A DNA stretch of 46,206 nucleotides from CAYUWH01 sp964448615. Its GTDB lineage: Bacteria > Patescibacteriota > Gracilibacteria > Peribacterales > Peribacteraceae. Positions 15,303 through 22,923 of this stretch are shown piece by piece. The stretch is from positions 1-46,206 of the forward strand of contig CAYUWH010000007.1 in NCBI GenBank assembly GCA_964448615.1, read 5' to 3'. Both the position numbers and the translations under genes were made by a program. Within the stretch, counting starts at the first letter, position 1. Each line of letters begins with the position of its first letter. Below the pieces are notes generated by a model that worked only from the letters and a program-made list of their open reading frames with translations, did no database searches and was not told where the DNA came from.

Positions 15303-17123
15303 ATGCTGCTCCCAGACCTCAACGGCAAGAACGTGTGCATTCTCGGATTCGGCAAAGAGGGACATGCGACGTTGCGTGCCCTGGAGACATACGCGCCTGA
15401 TGCAACCATTACAATTGCAGATGCGAATCCGGACATTGAGCATGGCGACTATCCCCTGATCAGCGGTCGCAAACTTCTGGAGACGATCGACAGGCAACAC
15501 GTTGCAAAGATCATTAAATCCCCCGGCATTCCACCGCATCCTCTCTTTGAGAAATGGAAACGCGAAGACCGCCTCACGACCGGCACACAGTTGTTTTTTG
15601 AAGCTGCCGCGCACGCAAAGGCGATGATCATCGGTGTAACGGGCTCCAAAGGAAAGAGCACGACGTCCTCATTGATCTACGAAATTCTTAAAGCAGGCGG
15701 CAAAGACGTCTATCTCGTCGGGAATATCGGCAAGCCCGCACTGGATCTGGTAGGGCACATGAAGGAAGGAGCCATCTTCGTACACGAACTCAGCAGCTAT
15801 CAATTGATGGATCTCGCCGTAAGCCCGCACATCGCGGTGGTCACGAGCTTCTTTCCGGAACATCTGGATTACCACGGAAGCCTTGAGGCGTATCTTGATG
15901 CAAAAGCGCACATCGCACGCTTCCAAAAGCCTGAAGACATCATCGTATATGCCAAGGGATTTGAGGGAACACAGGCGATTGCGGAAGAAAGTCCGGGTCG
16001 CCATATCGCCTTCGGCGCCAAAGATTCTCCGGTCAATATTGAGGAAATCCGGCTCATCGGCGAACATAATCTCAGTAATATCGCGGCCGCGTTTACCGTC
16101 TCGCAACTTCTGGAAATTCCCGAAGCCAAAGCCGTACATGCTATCAAGAGTTTCGAGGGGCTTCCGCACCGCCTGCAAGCGATCGGCATGCATCATGGCA
16201 TCGAATGGATCGATGATGCCATTTCCACCACGCCGGAATCGGCCATGGCAGCGATCAAAGCGCTTGGCAACCGCGTGAAGACCATAATCCTCGGAGGCCA
16301 AGACCGTGGCCTGGCGTTTGAAGAATTCGGCGCGTTCATCGCAGGGTCGGGTATCGAACAGGTGATCGTGTTTCCCGGGAGCGGGCCGAGGATGCAGGAA
16401 GCGGTTGAAGAGGCACTGCACAATCGCCCCCCTGATTCACCCCCTATCCCCCACCCCTTTCCCCCACGGGGAGAAAGGGGAGATGGTAGCAATGAAGAAA
16501 TCGAGCGGTGGGCGAAAAAACCTTTGAATGCCAAATTAAAAGAGCATGCACGTACAATGAGAAAAGCGCCAACCAAAGCTGAGGATCTGCTTTGGGAACA
16601 TCTCCGCAACAATCAGCTAGGCATGCCATTCAGACGCCAACATCCAATAGGTGGAAATATTCTTGATTTCTATTGTCATGATGCTCGATTGGGAATCGAA
16701 GTAGACGGTGAGATTCATCGAGAAAAAAATCAACGAGAACTGGATGCACTCAAAGAAGAAAACATAGCCACTGCTGGCATACGAATTCTACGATTTACAA
16801 ATGAAGAGGTGATGCAAAGTATTCAAAATGTTCTCAAAAAAATTACACAATCGCTCGTCCCCCCTCCCCCCGTGGGGGAGGGGCCGGGGGTGAGGGTCCA
16901 AAGCGGGGAAGGGGTAGGGATGGGGGAGAAAAATGAAGTAGAAATAGATTCCTATAAGATCGCCTTTCATCCCGCCTCCTCCATGCAGGAAGCCGTCAGC
17001 ATCGCGAAAAAAGTCACGCCAAAAGGGAGCATTTGCCTTCTCTCAACTGCCTCACCCAGTTACGGTATGTTCAAAAACTTCGAGGAAAAAGGAGAGCAAT
17101 TTCAGAAGTATATTCTTTCATGA
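15303..17123 (+). CDS. murD2: MurD2-type UDP-MurNAc-L-Ala-glutamate ligase with in-frame DUF559 insertion
   Basis: Mur ligase of 606 codons; MurD proteins are usually about 430-460. The N-terminal Rossmann domain (CILGFGKEG), the ATP loop GVTGSKGKSTTS (about 112-123), HELSSYQL, FFPEHLDYHGS and GEHNLSNIAAA form the normal central domain. The C-terminal domain begins KTIILGGQDRG and is interrupted at about residue 374. It resumes at about 545 (YKIAFHPASSMQEAV) and ends with LLSTASPSYGMFKNF. Without the 170-residue insertion the length is normal. Pairing with murL implies L-Glu rather than D-Glu as substrate (MurD2). Start ATG 15303, 2 nt after the murL stop; the TTG at 15297 is out of place. 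Confidence 0.85.
   Translation: MLLPDLNGKNVCILGFGKEGHATLRALETYAPDATITIADANPDIEHGDYPLISGRKLLETIDRQHVAKIIKSPGIPPHPLFEKWKREDRLTTGTQLFFEAAAHAKAMIIGVTGSKGKSTTSSLIYEILKAGGKDVYLVGNIGKPALDLVGHMKEGAIFVHELSSYQLMDLAVSPHIAVVTSFFPEHLDYHGSLEAYLDAKAHIARFQKPEDIIVYAKGFEGTQAIAEESPGRHIAFGAKDSPVNIEEIRLIGEHNLSNIAAAFTVSQLLEIPEAKAVHAIKSFEGLPHRLQAIGMHHGIEWIDDAISTTPESAMAAIKALGNRVKTIILGGQDRGLAFEEFGAFIAGSGIEQVIVFPGSGPRMQEAVEEALHNRPPDSPPIPHPFPPRGERGDGSNEEIERWAKKPLNAKLKEHARTMRKAPTKAEDLLWEHLRNNQLGMPFRRQHPIGGNILDFYCHDARLGIEVDGEIHREKNQRELDALKEENIATAGIRILRFTNEEVMQSIQNVLKKITQSLVPPPPVGEGPGVRVQSGEGVGMGEKNEVEIDSYKIAFHPASSMQEAVSIAKKVTPKGSICLLSTASPSYGMFKNFEEKGEQFQKYILS
16426..16925 (+). mobile_element. DUF559 nuclease-like element inserted in murD2
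   Basis: The core (about 16518-16856) encodes a DUF559 domain of the PD-(D/E)xK/Vsr-like nuclease fold: TKAEDLLWEHLRNNQLG, FRRQHPIGGNILDFYC and LGIEVDGEIH, with the acidic residues of the fold present, then RILRFTNEEV. It is AT-richer than murD2. It is bracketed by C-rich (16426-16480) and G-rich (16858-16925) tracts that are roughly inverted copies (PHPFPPRGERG in one, PPPPVGEGPGVRV in the other). The whole is in frame. Such flanks accompany DUF559 genes in many bacteria, which suggests a mobile unit; its mechanism is not known. Confidence 0.8.
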
Positions 17124-17642
17124 TTGTCCGCTTCCCACTTTTACTTTCGCGGGGCGGAGCACTTTGCCGTGCAACTCATACCCCTCCTCGAATACTTCCG
17201 TCACCTTGCCTTCTTCGCCGGGTCCCATGGTCAGTACTTCGTGACGGGCAGGATCACTGACTTCACCAAGCGATTGCATGCGCTTGAGTCCGGCATCAGC
17301 CATCTGGCGCATGAGATCTTGCTCGACCGCCGCCACTCCTTTCACCCATTCATGCACGGCCAGTTCCGCCGGCACATGCTGGAAGGCCCGCTGAAAGTTA
17401 TCGAGCGTCGGCAGAATGCGCAGCATCAATTGTTCGCTGGCAAAGCGGCGAATGTCAGCACCTTCGCGCTCAATGCGGCTTTTAGCATTCTGCAGATCGG
17501 CTTGTGCGCGAGCGGCAAGATCTTTGAATTTTTGCAGATCCTGGACCTGTTGCTCCAGTTCCGCAACACGCGCACGCAGATTCTCGGTGTCATTCTGCGA
17601 AGATCCGCCTCCATTGCCAGACATATCGTGATCGTTCTTCAT
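17118..17642 (-). CDS. grpE: Nucleotide exchange factor GrpE
   Basis: Releases ADP from DnaK. 174 residues: a short Gly/Ser-rich start, a long coiled coil (about 18-70, LRARVAELEQQVQDLQKFKD) and the beta-wing domain. The family signature is present: LPTLDNFQRAF, VEQDLMRQMADAGLKRM, DPARHEVLTMGPGEEG, VTEVFEEGYELHGKVLRPAKVKV. The ATG at 17642 is preceded exactly 6 nt upstream by TATCAT, indicating a leaderless start. dnaK and dnaJ are not in the window. The 3' end overlaps the end of convergent murD2 by 6 nt. Confidence 0.93.
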   Translation of the reverse strand: MKNDHDMSGNGGGSSQNDTENLRARVAELEQQVQDLQKFKDLAARAQADLQNAKSRIEREGADIRRFASEQLMLRILPTLDNFQRAFQHVPAELAVHEWVKGVAAVEQDLMRQMADAGLKRMQSLGEVSDPARHEVLTMGPGEEGKVTEVFEEGYELHGKVLRPAKVKVGSGQS

Positions 17643-17676
17643 GAGGATATGATACACAATCCGCATCCGGACGCCA

Positions 17677-18270
17677 TTATTCGGTACAAGGTACTGCAGG
17701 GTCGGCGATACAGTTTTCAACCGGCGGCTTCCCCCTCCATCGGCAGGTCTGCGAATAAAGACAAGCATCATCACTCAGCGCCCCCAGTTCGCGCTGAATA
17801 GCAGCCCGGGAAGCACCATACGTGAAGAGCAGCTTATCTTGATCGGCAAAGATAAATTCAGGATCAAACGGCCGTTCCGTGCCATTCACGAACATCTGCC
17901 ATCGCTTCGCCCCTTCGTTGCACACCGGCTTGCTATCGGGCTGTGTGAAACAATCTTTCGTCATCGTGAAGCCGATCGACTGGAAAAATCTCCCAATGGC
18001 CAGGCCAGGCTTATGCCTGTGAATCACATTTCCATTCCCATCATGCAAATGGAAGTACGGATCGTGCTTTAGATGATCATCGTCCATAAGCGAACCGGTC
18101 GAACTGCCGGACATGTACTCGTTTTTTGCAAAATCCACGGGCTCACCCTCCATGAAGACCAAAAAATCCGCATGGGTATGATTGGGATCGGGATTCTTTG
18201 AAGGCTGGAAATACCAAACTATGCCGCCGATCACAGCGAGAAGCACAACGGGAAGAACGAAACGTTTCAT
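17677..18270 (-). CDS. Membrane-anchored His-rich extracytoplasmic protein
   Basis: 197 residues from the ATG at 18270. An N-terminal helix (RFVLPVVLLAVIGGIVWYF) anchors a domain outside the membrane. That domain carries NHTHADFLVFMEG, HLKHDPYFHLHDGNGNVIHRH and RFFQSIGFTMTKDCF. This 'H-x-HADF ... HLHDG.G.VIH.H ... G.FF.S.G' pattern occurs, from memory, in archaeal and CPR membrane proteins of unknown function. The histidines could form a metal site, and the four cysteines near the C-terminus could form disulfides. It lies 34 nt upstream of grpE on the same strand and is preceded by two other exported proteins, one a copper-type cupredoxin. No function is assigned. Confidence 0.7.
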   Translation of the reverse strand: MKRFVLPVVLLAVIGGIVWYFQPSKNPDPNHTHADFLVFMEGEPVDFAKNEYMSGSSTGSLMDDDHLKHDPYFHLHDGNGNVIHRHKPGLAIGRFFQSIGFTMTKDCFTQPDSKPVCNEGAKRWQMFVNGTERPFDPEFIFADQDKLLFTYGASRAAIQRELGALSDDACLYSQTCRWRGKPPVENCIADPAVPCTE

Positions 18271-18386
18271 GGTGGAGAAAAAGACTGCTGAAGAAAAAAA
18301 GTATACAGACAATGATCGCAGAACCAAGATGAAGAATGCCTAAAGAGAATCGCCGAAAACGTGGATGTATGTTGGAAGACACGGTG

Positions 18387-18890
18387 TTATTCAATCACGA
18401 TGGCTCCAATCATCTCCTGATGCCCTGGACCGCACGGCACAGAACAACGGAACACAAAAGTGCCCACTCTGTCAGTCGGAAGATCGACGACAATGATCTG
18501 CCCTTTATCCAATTGCTCATTGATCCGCAGCTCCGGAATGGCAAAGCCGTGGATGCCTTCCTCATTCTGGACGATCAATTGAATCCTCTCCCCTTTCTTC
18601 ACCGTAATACGATCCGGAACGAACGCCCAGTTCTTCGCGGAGATCGTGATCTTGCGCAACCTGGCAGACGAAGAAGAGCTCATCAGAACAGAGGAAGTGT
18701 GTGCGGATGAACTCGACGATCGTGCAGAGCCCGTACTTGTCCTACTGGAAATACTCTCACTAGAAAAAGACGACATCGAAGAACCCGCCTCCGACGACAC
18801 TAAGGACGTGGAGGCGGGTTCCAGCCTCGAGGAGAGCGGCGCGCAGGCTGCAAGCAACAGTGCGGCCGAAAGCGGAAAGAGTCGTTTCAT
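18387..18890 (-). CDS. CuA-type cupredoxin lipoprotein
   Basis: 167 residues. The signal peptide ends in a lipobox (LLLAACAP), followed by a Ser-rich linker of about 60 residues and a C-terminal cupredoxin domain (ITISAKNWAFVPDRITVKKG onward). The ligands of a dinuclear CuA centre are all visible: His in GIHGF, then C149-x3-C153-x3-H157-x2-M160, as in cytochrome c oxidase subunit II and nitrous oxide reductase. No oxidase subunit I, haem or other respiratory gene is in the window, so it is more likely a stand-alone copper-binding or electron-transfer lipoprotein. Neighbours on the same strand are a small lipoprotein and a His-rich membrane protein, which suggests metal handling. Confidence 0.82.
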   Translation of the reverse strand: MKRLFPLSAALLLAACAPLSSRLEPASTSLVSSEAGSSMSSFSSESISSRTSTGSARSSSSSAHTSSVLMSSSSSARLRKITISAKNWAFVPDRITVKKGERIQLIVQNEEGIHGFAIPELRINEQLDKGQIIVVDLPTDRVGTFVFRCSVPCGPGHQEMIGAIVIE

Positions 18891-18908
18891 GAGAAACGGC
18901 TTTCTCGA

Positions 18909-19154
18909 TTACATTGCGGAATCATCTTGTTCCATTGCGTCAGATGTGCCAACAGAAGCAGAGACGTCCATAGCGGCACCCATCTCGGAAGACGAGGAGA
19001 CTTCCATAGCATCAACGGAGGAGGAAGATTCCATCATCGCGCTGACAGATGCAGCAGCATCGGCATCAACAGGCATATCGGTGGAAACGGTGCCCTGGCA
19101 GGCCACGAGAACTGTTGCGAGTGCCATGGCGCCCAAAAGCGACAACTTCTTCAT
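18909..19154 (-). CDS. Small Ser/Ala/Met-rich lipoprotein
   Basis: 81 residues. MKKLSLLGAMALATVLVAC is a lipoprotein signal with the cysteine at 19. The mature part has low complexity, dominated by Ser, Ala, Met and Asp/Glu (MMESSSSVDAMEVSSSS), with no predicted fold. The Met content would suit copper(I) binding next to the CuA-type lipoprotein 18 nt downstream, but this is speculation. The start at 19154 is chosen because the signal begins there; a longer upstream frame lacks signal character. Confidence 0.6.
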   Translation of the reverse strand: MKKLSLLGAMALATVLVACQGTVSTDMPVDADAAASVSAMMESSSSVDAMEVSSSSEMGAAMDVSASVGTSDAMEQDDSAM

Positions 19155-19261
19155 AAGGAAAGGGGGGGGAAACAGAGAGCTGATCGTAGGAGATGCCCGC
19201 TTCGGATACAACGTAAGAATTCTTGACATATTGAAGCACTCACATCTTTGTATTCATAATC

Positions 19262-19278
19262 GTGCCACCGGCCGGGAT
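19262..19278 (-). repeat. Fragment of the tRNA-Met 3' end
   Basis: 17 nt identical to 19376-19392 of the intact tRNA gene (acceptor 3' strand and part of the T-arm), about 100 nt downstream in the direction of transcription. See the matching 5' fragment at 19530-19548. Confidence 0.7.
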
Positions 19279-19373
19279 CCTTCACGTTGTTCAGGACAAG
19301 TTGAACACTTCGCTGCGGCTCAGTGCAAGCCGGTATGGCTTGCCATGAGGAGTCCGCCACAGCGGACGACGAA

Positions 19374-19449
19374 TGGTGCCACCGGCCGGGATTGAACCGG
19401 CGACCCCGGGCTTATGAGTCCCGTGCTCTACCAACTGAGCTACAGTGGC
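19374..19449 (-). tRNA. tRNA-Met(CAT), elongator-like
   Basis: Minus-strand cloverleaf of 76 nt. The acceptor begins gccac. D-arm gctcagttggtagagc. Anticodon stem cggga/gcccg (with an A-G pair next to the loop) encloses ctcataa, anticodon CAT. T-loop ttcaatc, CCA encoded at 19374-19376. The gggactcataa segment resembles elongator tRNA-Met; a lysidine-modified tRNA-Ile(CAT) cannot be excluded. The surrounding 490-nt non-coding stretch (19155-19643) holds this gene plus fragments of both its ends. Confidence 0.88.
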
Positions 19450-19529
19450 CTGTGAAGACGTTTCGTGTAAGGAACAAAGAATGGACCGAGCTTATTGCTT
19501 TCTCGCACCTCGGCCAAGGGCCTCGGCGG

Positions 19530-19548
19530 CCAACTGAGCTACAGTGGC
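19530..19548 (-). repeat. Fragment of the tRNA-Met 5' end
   Basis: 19 nt identical to 19431-19449 (acceptor 5' strand and D-arm), about 80 nt upstream of the intact gene. The match stops within the D-loop and runs into a GC-rich stretch (ggccaagggcctcggcgg). Confidence 0.7.
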
Positions 19549-19643
19549 ATGTCCGTAAAGGCCCACAGAGTATGAGACAATGGCCAAAAAGGTCAATGTT
19601 TCTTTGCGAAGCAGATCATTGATAGAATAGGGCCATTCTCTCC

Positions 19644-19979
19644 ATGAAACAGACTCCACCAACCGAAACCGGCTGGAACCTCCTCGCAATCGCAATCGTC
19701 TGCACCATTCTTCTGGTGTGTTGCTGTGTCGCGACTTTCTTTCTGTACTTCATCACGCTGACAATGGCGTGTGACCCACTCGCCATTTCCATCATACTTC
19801 TGCTTTTCATAGGGACCGGAACCATCATCGGTGCACTCATCGTACTCCTGACCCGATTCCAAACTGCTGGATGCGCACTCTTCGTAGCACCATTCATACT
19901 GCTGTTCCTTCTGCCCTTTAAAACATGGACCCCCATGATCTGTGAAATATTAGGAACGTTAATGCAAGCGAACCTATAG
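19644..19979 (+). CDS. Small multi-pass membrane protein
   Basis: 111 residues with three hydrophobic segments: LLAIAIVCTILLVCCCVATFF, LAISIILLLFIGTGTIIGAL and CALFVAPFILLFLLPF. The N-terminus is short and polar. There is no recognisable family or motif; the CCC cluster in the first helix could be acylated, but nothing shows this. A TAGAAT box 14 nt before the ATG offers a promoter with a leader of about 7 nt. It stands alone between the tRNA-Met region and a methyltransferase gene 44 nt downstream. Confidence 0.6.
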   Translation: MKQTPPTETGWNLLAIAIVCTILLVCCCVATFFLYFITLTMACDPLAISIILLLFIGTGTIIGALIVLLTRFQTAGCALFVAPFILLFLLPFKTWTPMICEILGTLMQANL

Positions 19980-20023
19980 GCTACATTGCCCCTCCCCTTT
20001 TCCTTCCCTATCGTGCTCCCGTC

Positions 20024-20617
20024 ATGCACAGCCCGACTCGCGGCTTCGGCGTACTGGAACAATTCCTCGCAAAACGCCGAGCAGCGATTGCCGACAAGCA
20101 CATCCACCCCGCTCATCGCACCGGACATATTTTAGATATCGGCTGCGGCACGACCCCTCTTTTCCTCTCACAAACACAGTTCGCTTCCAAAACGGGGATC
20201 GATAAATCGGATGCACTGCTGGCAACGACGTCGCACAACTCCATCAAACTGCACCAACATAATCTCGCAACCTCTCCTTCACTCCCCTTTGCCGACAAAT
20301 CCTTCGAGACCGTCACGATGCTGGCGGTCTGGGAACATCTTGATGAGGCGCATCTGCCGAATATCGCCGCAGAAGTACGCCGTATCCTGAAGGAAGGTGG
20401 CCGCTTTATTTTGACAACGCCTTCACCGTGGACGAACTGGATTCTCAAGTCCCTCGCACGCGTACATCTGCTGAGTCCGGAAGAAATCCGCGAACATCAT
20501 CGGCTCTATTCTCATGCGGAGATCCGCAATGTCCTCACAAAAGCAGGTTTCACGAATGAGATTCGTACGGGATTTTTTGAGTGCTCTTTGAATCAGTGGC
20601 TGGTTGCCTGTGCGTAA
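20024..20617 (+). CDS. Class I SAM-dependent methyltransferase
   Basis: 197 residues of the Methyltransf_11 type. Motif I HILDIGCGTTP (about 36-46), the acidic residue after strand 2 (TGIDKSD), motif post-I region SLPFADKSFETVTMLAVWEHL, and EVRRILKEGGRFILTTPSP. This layout is shared by methyltransferases acting on small molecules, lipids and sugars; the substrate cannot be told. The C-terminal part (HHRLYSHAEIRNVLTKAGF) is the common ending of glycan- and lipid-linked members. A terminator follows 3 nt after the stop. Confidence 0.85.
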   Translation: MHSPTRGFGVLEQFLAKRRAAIADKHIHPAHRTGHILDIGCGTTPLFLSQTQFASKTGIDKSDALLATTSHNSIKLHQHNLATSPSLPFADKSFETVTMLAVWEHLDEAHLPNIAAEVRRILKEGGRFILTTPSPWTNWILKSLARVHLLSPEEIREHHRLYSHAEIRNVLTKAGFTNEIRTGFFECSLNQWLVACA

Positions 20618-20620
20618 AAA

Positions 20621-20649
20621 GCCGCACCCAGAGAGTGCGGCCATGTTTT
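20621..20649 (+). terminator. Intrinsic terminator
   Basis: gccgcac/gtgcggc with loop ccagaga, then catgTTTT, directly after the methyltransferase stop. Confidence 0.8.
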
Positions 20650-20726
20650 GCCAGGATCACGTAGAATGGTTCGTCAGAGCCTGACGATGCTGCCGGACTT
20701 CTTCGATAAGCCCGAGAAGATGCGCT

Positions 20727-21098
20727 TTATTCTGCCGATAGATACCGCCTAAGGCGCTCTCCGCCTGCCAGTCCGGCTTGACGGAATTTTTCGATGAGCG
20801 CGGTGAGAGGTGGCATGAACAGCGTAAACATGTCCGTGTCGGGAAGGCTGTCGACAGCAGAACATTCGTCCAGCCATTGGGCCAGTGGATCGGCCCATTC
20901 CATATCGCGACTGGCTTCGGCGAATGCGACCGAAAAAGCACGTCCCATCAATACTTCACCGTAGCCGTTATGCCAGATACGCAACTCATCATCCGTGAGC
21001 TCAAGAGATCCATGACAGTGCTGAACATCATCATGACTCTCTTCGATGGGCCGGAGCGTTACCTTCCCGCCCGATAAAAAGACCGTGAACATTGGCAT
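20727..21098 (-). CDS. Small protein of unknown function, possibly frameshifted at its 3' end
   Basis: 123 residues, beginning MPMFTVFLSGGKVTLRPIEE, with an acidic helical middle (DDELRIWHNGYGEVLMGRAF; WADPLAQWLDEC). No signal or membrane segment. The ATG has a purine tract (ggggggaagagc) just upstream. The frame ends in GERLRRYLSAE, but the +1 frame over the same stretch continues without a stop to 20657 with a good amphipathic helix (NKAHLLGLIEEVRQHRQAL). The natural product may therefore be about 23 residues longer, through a real or sequencing frameshift near 20745-20765. Family unknown. Confidence 0.55.
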   Translation of the reverse strand: MPMFTVFLSGGKVTLRPIEESHDDVQHCHGSLELTDDELRIWHNGYGEVLMGRAFSVAFAEASRDMEWADPLAQWLDECSAVDSLPDTDMFTLFMPPLTALIEKFRQAGLAGGERLRRYLSAE

Positions 21099-21164
21099 GC
21101 TCTTCCCCCCTGAAATGTGAGTGATCGACGAAGCTGACGCATATACCTTAGCTGCGGTTCCCGC

Positions 21165-22145
21165 TCACAACAACATGCTCGCCACGCTGAAGTAAATCAC
21201 GATGCTCATGATGTCTTGGATGATCGTGGCCATCGGGCCGCTCGCATTCGCCGGATCCATGCGCAGGCGATGGAACAGGTACGGAACGAGCAACCCCGTA
21301 AAGACCGAGGACACAATCGCCCCGAACATGGAAGCGGCTAGCACACCGCTCAGATGCGGACTGCCGTATAACAGGGAGCCGATTGCGAACAGCGAGAGAC
21401 TGAAGAGTGCCGCGATGCAGAAAATCACCATAAGCTGTTTCAGCACATATCTGAAAAACGGAAGATCATGATCCACCGCGATATCGCGGATGATGAATGT
21501 TTCCATTTGCGTCGCCACCGCCCCGCCCATGTACACAATGAGCGGAATGAATGCCGCAAGAATCAGGTGATGCTCCAGCGTCTGCTCGAAGAATCCAATG
21601 ATTTGCGCAGCAAAAATTCCGCCGAGCAAGCCGATGAAAAGCCAGGGAATACGGTGCTTGAACGATTGCCACAACGACATCGTTAATACGTTATCGAAGG
21701 GATCATGCCCTGCGTGGATACCCGCTTTTCGCATCAAGTCTTCATGCGTCTCGTGATAGAGAATACGCAAAATTTCATCGCTGGGGATCACGCCGAGAAA
21801 CGTATGGTCCGCATCAACGACCGGCACGGCCTTCACGTTGTGTCTCAGCGCAAGATAGGCGACCCGCTCCTGATGCTGCCATGGTTTTACCATCACGAGA
21901 TTCTGTTTTTTGCAGACATCTTTCACTTTCTTGGTCTTGGAGGACGTATACAGATCCTTCGAGGAAAGCACACCGGTCAGCTTCCCGATATTATCGAGCA
22001 CATAGACATAATGAACAGTCTCAAATTGCTTGATATTGCGCTCAATGCGCTTGTGCACGTCGAGCAGTTTGTCCTCCAATCTCGCAGTGGGCACTTTGTG
22101 CGTCATGCGGCGCCCCGCGCTGTTCGCCAGCCAGCGGGCTGGCAT
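21165..22145 (-). CDS. mgtE: MgtE-type magnesium transporter lacking the N domain
   Basis: 326 residues from the ATG at 22145. Two CBS domains (about 10-135: YVLDNIGKLTGVLSSKDLY, VPVVDADHTFLGVIPSDEIL) are followed by the five-helix MgtE channel domain. The latter includes LGGIFAAQIIGFFE, VYMGGAVATQMETF and the ion-path segment DPANASGPMATIIQD with its conserved acidic residues. The superhelical MgtE N domain that closes the pore at high magnesium is absent, so gating must rely on the CBS pair. A longer in-frame extension to 22286 is low-complexity and unlikely. It is divergent from msrB. Confidence 0.88.
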   Translation of the reverse strand: MPARWLANSAGRRMTHKVPTARLEDKLLDVHKRIERNIKQFETVHYVYVLDNIGKLTGVLSSKDLYTSSKTKKVKDVCKKQNLVMVKPWQHQERVAYLALRHNVKAVPVVDADHTFLGVIPSDEILRILYHETHEDLMRKAGIHAGHDPFDNVLTMSLWQSFKHRIPWLFIGLLGGIFAAQIIGFFEQTLEHHLILAAFIPLIVYMGGAVATQMETFIIRDIAVDHDLPFFRYVLKQLMVIFCIAALFSLSLFAIGSLLYGSPHLSGVLAASMFGAIVSSVFTGLLVPYLFHRLRMDPANASGPMATIIQDIMSIVIYFSVASMLL

Positions 22146-22280
22146 GGTATTTTTTTGCCTTTTGCGTGAAGAAGAAGCCACTCCTGAAAGCGTACTCCTC
22201 TTTCCTGCTGTATCGCATTTCGCAATCTCCTCTCCTATGGTATTCCTATGGGTGCGAGAGAGTTGTCCCCATCTCCACTG

Positions 22281-22829
22281 ATGCAACGCGCCCTTAAGCC
22301 ACTGATAGTATGTACGGCATTACTGGCACTCCTCTTCTTTCTGATGTATCAGCATGAATGGCAGCCAAAAGAAAACTCATCCGCTGTCGTCTATACCAAA
22401 AATGTCTTGGAATGGAATGAAGAAGAAGTACTCAAGAATCTCCCGAAAGATGAAGAGGGCTGGAAAAACATTCTGTCGCCGGATCAATATCATGTCCTAC
22501 GGGAAGCCGGCACCGAGCGCCCCTTCACGAGTCCGCTGCTGAACGAACATCGCAAAGGAACCTACGTGACAGCCGACTGCGGCCAGCCGGTATTCCGCTC
22601 CGAACAGAAGTTTGATTCCGGCACGGGTTGGCCAAGTTTCTGGGCACCCATTTCTCCCGATGCAGTGGTGGAAGTGGAGGATGGAACACTCGGCATCAAG
22701 CGCATCGAGATCCGCAGCAAGTGCGGCGGACATTTGGGACACGTGTTCACGGATGGGCCCGACCCCACGGGTCTCCGCTACTGCATGAACGGTCTTGCGC
22801 TAAAATTCGTACCGGATCCGGAGGAATAA
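22281..22829 (+). CDS. msrB: Peptide methionine-(R)-S-oxide reductase MsrB, membrane-anchored
   Basis: Reduces methionine-R-sulfoxide in proteins. 182 residues: an N-terminal helix (ALKPLIVCTALLALLFFLMY) places the enzyme outside the membrane, then an MsrB domain. It has FDSGTGWPSFWAPI, GGHLGHVFTDGP and the catalytic cysteine in LRYCMNG. The two structural CxxC zinc pairs of many MsrBs are each reduced to one cysteine (ADCGQPVF; RSKCGGHLGH), so it is probably zinc-free and one of these may serve as resolving cysteine. An extracytoplasmic MsrB suggests repair of oxidised surface proteins. The alternative start at 22248 adds 11 residues. Confidence 0.9.
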   Translation: MQRALKPLIVCTALLALLFFLMYQHEWQPKENSSAVVYTKNVLEWNEEEVLKNLPKDEEGWKNILSPDQYHVLREAGTERPFTSPLLNEHRKGTYVTADCGQPVFRSEQKFDSGTGWPSFWAPISPDAVVEVEDGTLGIKRIEIRSKCGGHLGHVFTDGPDPTGLRYCMNGLALKFVPDPEE

Positions 22830-22923
22830 ACACTACCTTGTCACACTTTCCGTCTTGCGCAATTGCATTGCTTGCTTGCAAAGCGGATATAACATGCATC
22901 ATCTTCTTTCCTCCCATTTCTCT

